A stretch of 6,837 nucleotides of DNA, taken from Aquincolibacterium sp964606385. Its GTDB lineage: Bacteria > Omnitrophota > Omnitrophia > Omnitrophales > Aquincolibacteriaceae. The stretch is taken from assembly GCA_964606385.1 (NCBI GenBank), contig CAZSFZ010000040.1, positions 1-6,837 of the forward strand, written 5' to 3'. A program made the position numbers and the translations under genes. Shown here one piece after another: positions 1 through 4,952 of this stretch; position 1 is the first letter of the stretch, and the number at the start of each line of letters is the position of its first letter. Below the pieces are notes generated by a model. That model did no database searches and was not told the origin of the DNA. It saw nothing but the letters and a program-made list of their open reading frames with translations.

Positions 1-197
1 CCGGTATAGAGTTCCGAAAGTCCGATGCCGAGCGTTTCGGCGATCTTCTCATGGGATTCGACCGTCCCGATCATGGTGCCGGTCTCAATGCGGGAAAGGG
101 TGGCTTGCGCGATGCCGGTCTTTTGGGAGATCTCGACCAGCGTGAGGCCTTTTTCCTTGCGGAGCGTCCGGATGCGTTGTCCTAAGTTTTTCAGCAT
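1..197 (-). CDS. XRE-family helix-turn-helix transcriptional regulator (C-terminal part outside window)
   Basis: Reading the minus strand from ATG at 197 gives 65 residues open to the window edge, beginning MLKNLGQRIRTLRKEKGLTL. This is a Cro/C1-type DNA-binding domain. The first helix is around residues 3-15, the helix-turn-helix is LVEISQKTGI (20-29) plus the recognition helix QATLSRIETG (31-40), and the domain closes with KIAETLGIGLSELY (51-64). An in-frame TAA at 207-209 lies just upstream of the ATG, and no other start is available. There is no Shine-Dalgarno sequence, and a promoter sits immediately upstream. The missing C-terminal part could be nothing, a short tail, or a cupin or other sensory domain; the window cannot tell. 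It is transcribed divergently from the comEA-like gene and may bind the shared intergenic region, as divergent XRE regulators often do. That role is an inference. Confidence 0.88.
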   Translation of the reverse strand, partial: MLKNLGQRIRTLRKEKGLTLVEISQKTGIAQATLSRIETGTMIGTVESHEKIAETLGIGLSELYT

Positions 198-203
198 GGG
201 CGT

Positions 204-231
204 ATTTTAGCCGACGGGTTCCAACCGTCAA
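204..231 (-). promoter_or_regulatory. sigma70-type promoter of the XRE regulator, likely giving a leaderless mRNA
   Basis: On the minus strand, TTGACG (226-231) and TAAAAT (204-209) are separated by 16 bp, both close to the -35 and -10 consensus. Only six bases lie between the -10 box and the ATG at 197, so the expected transcription start falls on or next to the start codon. This fits the absence of a ribosome binding site for that gene. Confidence 0.7.
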
Positions 232-278
232 GGAGAATATAAGGAAAATGAATAAAATGTGTGTTGTTTTTTATTAAA

Positions 279-296
279 TATAATATTGACTATAAA
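279..296 (+). promoter_or_regulatory. candidate -10 region(s) for the comEA-like gene
   Basis: This AT-rich divergent intergenic stretch contains a perfect TATAAT (279-284) and a TATAAA (291-296). Neither has a good -35 at 16-18 bp, so activator help or another sigma factor is possible. A TTGACT (286-291) with a poor TAACCT (309-314) 17 bp on is an alternative. Use of TATAAT would start the mRNA near 291 and leave a leader of about 54 nt that contains the structured segment 305-339. Confidence 0.35.
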
Positions 297-304
297 TCAT
301 ATCT

Positions 305-339
305 ATGTTAACCTCCCGTCAACATCAAAAAAGGAGGTG
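305..339 (+). promoter_or_regulatory. comEA leader: anti-Shine-Dalgarno element and competing inverted repeat
   Basis: ACCTCC (311-316) is the exact complement of GGAGGT (333-338), the core of the very strong Shine-Dalgarno sequence of the comEA-like gene, with a 16-nt loop between them. The same anti-SD segment also lies within a second inverted repeat, ATGTTAAC (305-312) and GTCAACAT (318-325), which pairs 7 of 8 positions around a CTCCC loop. The two pairings share bases and cannot coexist. Structure-controlled translation of comEA is plausible. At the DNA level the 305-325 repeat could equally be an operator for the divergent regulator. The complementarity is directly seen; the function is inferred. 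Confidence 0.4.
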
Positions 340-344
340 TCACA

Positions 345-683
345 ATGAAGAAAGTAAAAGCAGGGAAAGTGTTCAGCGTGTTGGTCATTGCCAGTTTTTT
401 CTTCGGAGGTCTGTCCATGATCGCCGCGGAAAGGGTCCTGGCGGCTCAGCCCAAAGCGACGCTGCAGCTCCAGGAGCAGGCGCAGCCCTCGGTGATGGTG
501 AATGTCAACAAAGCCACCCTCGAAGAGCTTGTGAAGGTCCGGGGGATCGGGCCGGTCATGGCCAAGCGGATCCTGGAGTATCGCGATAAGAACGGCGCGT
601 TCAAATCGATCGATGACCTGACGCAGGTCCAGGGGATCGGCGGTAACAAGCTGCAACGCATCAAAGATCAGGTGACGGTTTAA
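345..683 (+). CDS. comEA: ComEA-like secreted helix-hairpin-helix DNA-binding protein
   Basis: A 112-residue protein. Residues 1-34 form a signal sequence: basic start MKKVKAGK, hydrophobic core VFSVLVIASFFFGGLSMIAA (9-28), and a possible cleavage site at VLA/A (31-34). An alternative is an uncleaved membrane anchor. A Gln-rich linker follows, then the ComEA signature VNVNKATLEEL (52-62) and two helix-hairpin-helix motifs, VRGIGPVMAKRI (65-76) and VQGIGGNKLQRI (95-106), which bind the DNA backbone without sequence specificity. The family acts outside the inner membrane as the DNA receptor in natural transformation, passing DNA to the ComEC channel. This is the short form typical of Gram-negative-type genomes and lacks the extra N-terminal domain of Firmicutes ComEA. 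The start is set by AGGAGGTG (332-339), 5 nt before ATG. The gene appears monocistronic: a promoter region lies before it and a hairpin after it. No other competence gene is in the window, so uptake itself is not shown. Confidence 0.9.
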   Translation: MKKVKAGKVFSVLVIASFFFGGLSMIAAERVLAAQPKATLQLQEQAQPSVMVNVNKATLEELVKVRGIGPVMAKRILEYRDKNGAFKSIDDLTQVQGIGGNKLQRIKDQVTV

Positions 684-700
684 CATCTGCAGGTGAGAAA

Positions 701-738
701 AAGCTCCCTTGTCCCGGCCGGCAAGGGGGCCATTTCTT
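701..738 (+). terminator. probable rho-independent terminator after the comEA-like gene
   Basis: GCTCCCTTG (703-711) and CAAGGGGGC (722-730) form a 9-bp stem with one G-U pair and a 10-nt loop that itself contains ccggccgg. A run of five A precedes the stem and a short, interrupted T tract (733-738) follows. The T tract is weak, so termination may be partial. The hairpin lies between comEA and the next gene, 20 nt after the comEA stop. Confidence 0.55.
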
Positions 739-757
739 GAGAAAAGAGGTGATGGAC

Positions 758-1117
758 ATGTCTGTTGTCTATAACGGTTATCAGCGATGCCTCGCGAAAG
801 CGGTGGATCGGACCCGCGATCTGCTGCGAAACAGCGGCGAAGTGCAGGACTCCGAAAAGATGCATGCCGTAAAATCCGTGCTGTATGCCGCGATCGAGCG
901 GGCGGGGATGGAGTCGGAGCGGTTGATAACGGCCCAGGAGCTGCTTCGCGAGTTGCTCGCCCTTGTCGCGATGCGGGCGGATCCGATCGCGGAGGAAAGG
1001 CGTGAGGCGATGCGGATCATTGAAAAGCTCAGCGCGCATCACGCGCCAGCCCACTATAGCATAAAAGACGATCTCGGATCGAGGGAAGAGGAAGTGCATG
1101 AAATTCGAGCGCTTTGA
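758..1117 (+). CDS. hypothetical helical protein, upstream partner of the four-helix-bundle gene
   Basis: A 119-residue protein that I do not recognise. It has no signal sequence or membrane segment. Most of it (about residues 5-93) looks helical and rich in Arg, Glu, Leu and Ala, with stretches such as YAAIERAGMESERLITAQEL and EERREAMRIIEKL. The C-terminal 20 residues are charged and probably disordered. ATG at 758 is chosen because AAGAGGTG (744-751) sits 6 nt before it; in-frame TTG 737, GTG 749 and ATG 752 are less well placed. Codon choice favours G/C-ending codons as in the neighbours, which supports real coding. The last 20 nt overlap the start of the four-helix-bundle gene in another frame, suggesting coupled translation and perhaps related function. 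No promoter of its own is evident; it may be read through the weak terminator before it. Confidence 0.7.
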   Translation: MSVVYNGYQRCLAKAVDRTRDLLRNSGEVQDSEKMHAVKSVLYAAIERAGMESERLITAQELLRELLALVAMRADPIAEERREAMRIIEKLSAHHAPAHYSIKDDLGSREEEVHEIRAL

Positions 1118-1577
1118 GGACCTTCCGGTCTGGAAGGCCAGCATCATGATGTCGGTCCGTATTTTCAAGATGACCCGGAGAAAGCGGTTCGCTGTTTTGG
1201 GCGATATCGCTGACCAGATCCAGCGGGCCGGGCTTTCGGTGTCCAACAATATCGCCGAGGGTTTTGAGCGGGGAACGACCCAGGAATTGATCACCTTTCT
1301 CTATTACGCGAGAGGTTCCGCGGGGGAGGTCCGGTCGATCCTTTCAGTGATGGAGCGGTTGGAGGGCTTGGAGGATCTCAGATCCGAAACCACGGATCTG
1401 AAATTGGCAGCCGAATCCATTTCAAAACAGATCCGGGGATGGACGGAAAATCTCCAGAATACCTCGATCCGCGGGCAACGCTATCTAAATGATAGAACGA
1501 AGTCAGCTTTTGAAGAAGAGAAGAGCCGGAAGTTATTCAAAGAATTGCTTCGGAAGTATTATCAGCCGCCTTCCTGA
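1098..1577 (+). CDS. four-helix-bundle protein (S23 / 23S rRNA intervening-sequence protein family)
   Basis: A 159-residue protein. The opening FERFEDLPVWKASIMM (3-18), the central QIQRAGLSVSNNIAEGFERG (40-59) and ARGSAGEVRSIL (71-82) are the hallmarks of the family first found encoded in the intervening sequences of spirochaete 23S rRNA. Members form a small pentameric four-helix bundle. Their cell role is unsettled; nucleic-acid binding has been proposed. This copy is free-standing, since no rRNA sequence flanks it. Family members are usually about 115-130 residues, so roughly residues 120-159 are an extra, highly charged tail (EEEKSRKLFKELLRKYYQ). ATG at 1098 is preceded by GAGGAA (1088-1093), 4 nt away, inside the preceding gene. 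It overlaps that gene by 20 nt and is likely co-translated with it. Family assignment is firm; function is unknown. Confidence 0.88.
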   Translation: MKFERFEDLPVWKASIMMSVRIFKMTRRKRFAVLGDIADQIQRAGLSVSNNIAEGFERGTTQELITFLYYARGSAGEVRSILSVMERLEGLEDLRSETTDLKLAAESISKQIRGWTENLQNTSIRGQRYLNDRTKSAFEEEKSRKLFKELLRKYYQPPS

Positions 1578-1675
1578 AATTCCAAATTTGAGATTGAAAC
1601 GTCGCTCCCGCAGAAAGCATAAAGAATTTCAAATCCATCCCTTTCCTCCCCGGGAGAGTTCTATCCCTGCCCAGC
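1578..1675 (+). other. intergenic stretch between the four-helix-bundle gene and the glyQ promoter
   Basis: No gene is seen here. The segment is AT-rich with loose repeats of an AAATTT/ATTTCAAAT type. GAAATTC (1576-1582) and GAATTTC (1624-1630) form a 7-nt perfect inverted repeat about 40 nt apart, too distant for a normal terminator. CTCCCCGGGAG (1647-1657) is a short palindrome with no T tract. No convincing terminator for the upstream gene was found. Confidence 0.4.
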
Positions 1676-1704
1676 TTGATTCGATGGGGGGTTTTTGTTA
1701 CAAT
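1676..1704 (+). promoter_or_regulatory. sigma70-type promoter for glyQ-glyS
   Basis: TTGATT (1676-1681) and TACAAT (1699-1704) are separated by exactly 17 bp. Transcription should start near 1711, giving a leader of about 47 nt before glyQ. That is far too short for a glycine T-box riboswitch, so T-box control as in Firmicutes glyQS is not present. Confidence 0.75.
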
Positions 1705-1757
1705 GCCGCCTCTTTACGAAAGCGGTTTGAACCCTCTGGGACCTTTCAGGGAAAATA

Positions 1758-2657
1758 ATGCCTAAGCCTTTGACATTCCAAGAGTTAATACAAAAGCTGA
1801 ACGATTATTGGGCCAAGCAAGGCTGTCTTGTGATGCAGCCCTATGACCTGGAGGTCGGCGCCGGCACTTTTTCTCCCCATACTTTCCTGCGCGCGCTCGG
1901 GCCCGAGCCCTGGAAAGCGGCGTATGTCGAGCCCTCCCGGCGTCCCACGGACGGTCGTTACGGCGAAAATCCCCACCGGACCCAGCATTATTTCCAATAT
2001 CAGGTCATCCTCAAACCTTCCCCCGCGAATGTCCAGGAGCTTTACCTGAACAGCCTGCGCGCGGTCGGGATCGACCCGCTTTCCCATGACATCCGTTTCG
2101 TGGAAGACGACTGGGAATCCCCGACGCTTGGCGCCTGGGGCCTCGGTTGGGAAGTGTGGCTCGACAGCCTCGAGATCACGCAATTCACTTATTTCCAGCA
2201 GTGCGGGTCGATCGACCTTGAGATGATCTCCTGCGAGATCACCTATGGCCTCGAGCGCATCGCGATGTTCCTTCAGGGAAAAGATTCGCTGTTTGATATC
2301 CAGTGGAACGACGGTGTGACCTACGGTGATGTCTACCTGCAGAATGAAAAAGAATTCTCGAAATTCAATTTCGAGGGATCGGATCCCGAAGTTTACCGTC
2401 GTCATTTCGAGGATTATGAAAAACAGGCCGAACGCCTTCTCGGTGAAGGCATGGTGCTTCCGGCTTATGACCTTTGTCTCAAGAGTTCGCATGTTTTTAA
2501 TCTGCTGGATGCCCGCGGTGCCGTCAGCGTGAACGAGCGGCCGCGCTATGTCGCGCGCGTCCGGGCCCTGGCCCGCCGTTGCGCGGAAGGGTATCTCGAA
2601 AGCCGCAAGGCGCAGAACTTTCCGCTTGCCAAAAAAAAGAACCTTAAAAATGCCTAA
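1758..2657 (+). CDS. glyQ: glycyl-tRNA synthetase alpha subunit
   Basis: 299 residues, close to the roughly 300 of E. coli GlyQ. This is the class II catalytic subunit of the alpha2beta2 enzyme, which activates glycine with ATP and charges tRNA-Gly in the cytoplasm. The start TFQELIQKLNDYWAKQGC (6-23) is typical. Motif 2 lies around AAYVEPSRRPTDGRYGE (54-70) into the HYFQYQVILKP strand (77-87). DIRFVEDDWESPTLGAWGLG (111-130), WEVWLDSLEITQFTYFQQ (131-148) and motif 3 EITYGLERIAMFLQ (160-173) are all present. SSHVFNLLDARGAVSVNERPRY (243-264) is the conserved C-terminal helical part. Odd points are NPHRTQ (71-76) where E. coli has NPNRLQ, and QQCGSIDLEMIS (147-158) where E. coli has QQVGGLECKPVT. 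A weak AGGGA (1748-1752) precedes ATG. It is followed by glyS with an 8-nt overlap. Confidence 0.97.
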   Translation: MPKPLTFQELIQKLNDYWAKQGCLVMQPYDLEVGAGTFSPHTFLRALGPEPWKAAYVEPSRRPTDGRYGENPHRTQHYFQYQVILKPSPANVQELYLNSLRAVGIDPLSHDIRFVEDDWESPTLGAWGLGWEVWLDSLEITQFTYFQQCGSIDLEMISCEITYGLERIAMFLQGKDSLFDIQWNDGVTYGDVYLQNEKEFSKFNFEGSDPEVYRRHFEDYEKQAERLLGEGMVLPAYDLCLKSSHVFNLLDARGAVSVNERPRYVARVRALARRCAEGYLESRKAQNFPLAKKKNLKNA

Positions 2658-4749
2658 TTTGCTGATCGAGATCGGTGTTGAGGAACTGCCGGTGGGGGCG
2701 CTGGACGTCCTTTATGACGAACTGGCGGCCAAGACGCGCCAAAAGCTCGTTGACGAGCGGATCGCGTTCGCGGACGTCAAAATGGAAGCGACGCCGCGCC
2801 GCATCGCGCTTTTTGTCCGGGATATTGCCGTGATGCAGCCCGACCGCGAGCTCGAGATCTCGGGACCTTCCTGCGAAAAATGCTATGACGCTCAGGGAAA
2901 AGCCACGCCGGTGCTACAAGGGTTCCTCAAAAGTAAACAGGCGACGGAAAAAGACATCGAAGTCCGGGAAACGCCTAAAGGAAAATTCATCTTTCTGAAA
3001 AAGAAGGAAAAAGGAAAGCCGGTTGCGTCGATCCTTCCGGAAATACTTAAAAGTCTTCTTGCCTCGCTTTCGTTCCCCAAACTCATGCGTTGGGAAGCGA
3101 CGGGCTACCGTTTCCCGAGGCCCATCCGGTGGCTGGTCGCCTTGATGGACGCCAAAACGATCCCGATGGTCCTGGCGGATGTGAAATCGGGGAATAAAAG
3201 TCTCGGTCATCGTTTCCTTTCTCCCCAGAGTTTTGTCATTCCTAAAGCTGATTGGAAGGCTTATGTGGCGCTTCTTAAGAAAAAGCACGTGATCCTGCCG
3301 CTTGAAACGCGGGAGGCGCTCGTACGAAGCGCGCTGAAGAACCGTTTCGGACAGAAGCAAAGCGATGAAGAATTGGTCCATATGAATGCCCAGCTCGCGG
3401 AAGAGCCTTTTGTCCTGGAAGGGACATTTTCCCAAGAGTATCTCGAGCTGCCGGGGGAAGTGCTCGCGAGCTGCATGAAAAAGAACCAGAAGATCTTCGC
3501 CTGCGCCGATGCTAAAGGAAGCATGAAGAACCGTTTCGTGGCGGTGATGAACGGCAAACGGAATGGCCTCCCTAAGATCCGGGCGGATTACATGAACGTG
3601 CTGGATTCACGGCTGAAAGACGCGCGTTATTTCTACGGGATGGATACACGCGAATCGTTCGAAAAGAAAAAACCCGTGCTGGCCCAGCTCGTTTATCTCG
3701 GAAAACTCGGGTCCGTGCTCGATAAGACCCACCGGCTTGAAAAAATGGCGGAGGTCTTCTCGAAAGCGGCGGGGCATCCGGATCTCGCCTCGGACCTTAC
3801 CCGCGTCGCGTCGCTTTCCAAGATCGATCTTGTCAGTCATTTGGTTTATGAAATGCCGGACCTGCAGGGGATCGTCGGCCGGGAATACGCAGTCGAGGCC
3901 GGAGAAAAAAATGAAGTAGCTCTGGCGATCGGGACCCAATATCTCCCCAAGAATCTCACCGAAGACCATGCGAAGGTTAAAAAATCCATGAGCCTGCTTG
4001 GGGCGTTTTTCGGGATCATGGACCGGATGGATCTTTTGGTCGGAGCGCTGGGCTCCGGGATCGAGCCGACGGGAAGCCAGGACCCCTTCGCGTTGCGGCG
4101 TGCCGGCGGGATCGTGGTGAAACTGATCCGCGCTTTCGAGGTCTCGTTCTCGCTGAAAGAAATTCTGGATGCGAATGTGAAGTTGTACGGGGATAAATTG
4201 ACGAAAGTCGGGGACCTTCCGGCAAAGTTTTCCAGGTTCCTCCAGGAGCGCGTGTCTTTCGAGTTGGGCGTTAAACCGGGCACGCGGCCCAACGAGATCC
4301 TGCAGGCGGTAATGCGTTCGTCCTTTGACAACGTCGCGGATGTCTTCAAAAGGTTCGAAATGCTGAACGGGATGGATCAGAAAGTGCTCATTAAGGCAGC
4401 CAAGGTGATCCAGCGGACGGCGAACATGCTCAAAGGATATGGGAAAACGTCCGGAGAGCCTAAAGAAGAGCTTTTGAAAGAAGACCAGGAGAAGAAATTG
4501 TTCGAGCTGGTGCGGACGAGGTCCAAAGATGTGAGCGAACCCCTGGAAAAAGGGGACTATGAGAAGGCGACCCGTCATTTCGCGGACATTTTTTCGGCGC
4601 CGCTCCATGATTTCTTTGACAAAGTGCTTGTGAACGCGGAAGACGCGGCCGTGAGGGAGAACCGCATGGCGCTTGTGGCCCAAGTGAACCGTCTTTACAC
4701 GTCCCGGATCGCCGATCTTTCGGTACTATCCAGAATTGACGAAGAATGA
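2650..4749 (+). CDS. glyS: glycyl-tRNA synthetase beta subunit
   Basis: 699 residues from ATG 2650; E. coli GlyS has 689. The beginning MPNLLIEIGVEELPVGAL matches the family start, so ATG 2650 is preferred over the longer open frame that begins at 2548 inside glyQ. The beta subunit binds tRNA-Gly and is needed for activity with GlyQ. Visible landmarks are ATPRRIALFV (about 47-56), the HD-like region LSKIDLVSHLVYEMPDLQG (389-407), SGIEPTGSQDPFALRRAG (469-486), and a C-terminal DALR-type anticodon-binding region (about 590-690, including LHDFFDKVLVNAEDAAVREN). It overlaps the glyQ stop by 8 nt with only a weak A-rich upstream region, so translation is probably coupled and keeps the subunits balanced. 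The reading frame is intact. No terminator is visible before the assembly gap. Confidence 0.97.
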   Translation: MPNLLIEIGVEELPVGALDVLYDELAAKTRQKLVDERIAFADVKMEATPRRIALFVRDIAVMQPDRELEISGPSCEKCYDAQGKATPVLQGFLKSKQATEKDIEVRETPKGKFIFLKKKEKGKPVASILPEILKSLLASLSFPKLMRWEATGYRFPRPIRWLVALMDAKTIPMVLADVKSGNKSLGHRFLSPQSFVIPKADWKAYVALLKKKHVILPLETREALVRSALKNRFGQKQSDEELVHMNAQLAEEPFVLEGTFSQEYLELPGEVLASCMKKNQKIFACADAKGSMKNRFVAVMNGKRNGLPKIRADYMNVLDSRLKDARYFYGMDTRESFEKKKPVLAQLVYLGKLGSVLDKTHRLEKMAEVFSKAAGHPDLASDLTRVASLSKIDLVSHLVYEMPDLQGIVGREYAVEAGEKNEVALAIGTQYLPKNLTEDHAKVKKSMSLLGAFFGIMDRMDLLVGALGSGIEPTGSQDPFALRRAGGIVVKLIRAFEVSFSLKEILDANVKLYGDKLTKVGDLPAKFSRFLQERVSFELGVKPGTRPNEILQAVMRSSFDNVADVFKRFEMLNGMDQKVLIKAAKVIQRTANMLKGYGKTSGEPKEELLKEDQEKKLFELVRTRSKDVSEPLEKGDYEKATRHFADIFSAPLHDFFDKVLVNAEDAAVRENRMALVAQVNRLYTSRIADLSVLSRIDEE

Positions 4750-4755
4750 TATAAT
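4747..4755 (+). promoter_or_regulatory. extended -10 promoter element overlapping the glyS stop codon
   Basis: TGATATAAT is a perfect TATAAT (4750-4755) with the TGn extension, and the TG comes from the glyS stop codon TGA. There is no good -35 at the expected position, which extended -10 promoters tolerate. Transcription would start near 4762, at the edge of the gap, so its target is either ppdK or something lost in the N run. Confidence 0.45.
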
Positions 4756-4765
4756 CCGCGCTCTC

Positions 4766-4865
4766 NNNNNNNNNNNNNNNNNNNNNNNNNNNNNNNNNNN
4801 NNNNNNNNNNNNNNNNNNNNNNNNNNNNNNNNNNNNNNNNNNNNNNNNNNNNNNNNNNNNNNNNN
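4766..4865. other. assembly gap (100 N)
   Basis: There are exactly 100 N bases, the usual placeholder for a scaffold join of unknown length. The true distance between glyS and ppdK, and whether they are adjacent at all, cannot be known from this window. Confidence 0.97.
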
Positions 4866-4952
4866 AACCTCTTGCACGGCCCCCTGAAGGTCCATCAGAG
4901 GAAAGTTTTGTAATTGTATCTATCAATCAACAAGCAGTGAAAAGGAGCTAAA
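4866..4952 (+). promoter_or_regulatory. ppdK leader with strong ribosome binding site
   Basis: The 87 nt after the gap hold no gene. AAGGAG (4942-4947) lies 5 nt before the ATG at 4953 and fixes that start. Just after the gap CCTCT (4868-4872) can pair with AGAGG (4897-4901) around a GC-rich segment; it might be the 3' part of a structured leader or terminator cut by the gap. No clear -35/-10 pair was found here, so the ppdK promoter is probably in or before the gap. Confidence 0.5.

Noticed and set aside
248..277. Nine-codon leader peptide frame before comEA, preceded by AAGG
   Set aside because: It is too short, lies at or before the likely -10 region, and would probably not be transcribed; the match is easily chance in AT-rich DNA.
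1098..1577. An rRNA intervening sequence, since the gene belongs to the 23S IVS protein family
   Set aside because: No 23S rRNA sequence flanks the gene; it is a free-standing copy in a protein-coding region.
1711..1757. T-box or other riboswitch in the glyQ leader
   Set aside because: Only about 47 nt separate the predicted transcription start from ATG. There is no specifier stem or T-box consensus, and the possible CCCTCTG/CAGGG pairing is short and imperfect.
1489..1758. Plus-strand frame of 89 codons between the four-helix-bundle gene and glyQ
   Set aside because: It starts inside the upstream gene in another frame, has no ribosome binding site, crosses the glyQ promoter, and has no protein-like composition.
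2548..2649. Longer GlyS start 34 codons upstream
   Set aside because: Those residues are the out-of-frame shadow of the glyQ end, while MPNLLIEIGVEELP at 2650 is the family's normal start.
3607..4683. Long minus-strand open frame (358 codons) opposite glyS
   Set aside because: It lies wholly antisense to an intact glyS and its translation, rich in His, Arg, Phe and Pro, looks like a shadow of biased third positions rather than a protein. The minus-strand frames at 1785-2492, 4992-5585 and 5652-6371 were rejected for the same reason.
4868..4901. Terminator or riboswitch after the gap
   Set aside because: The stem is only 5 bp around a poorly defined GC-rich interior, without a T tract, and its upstream context is missing.
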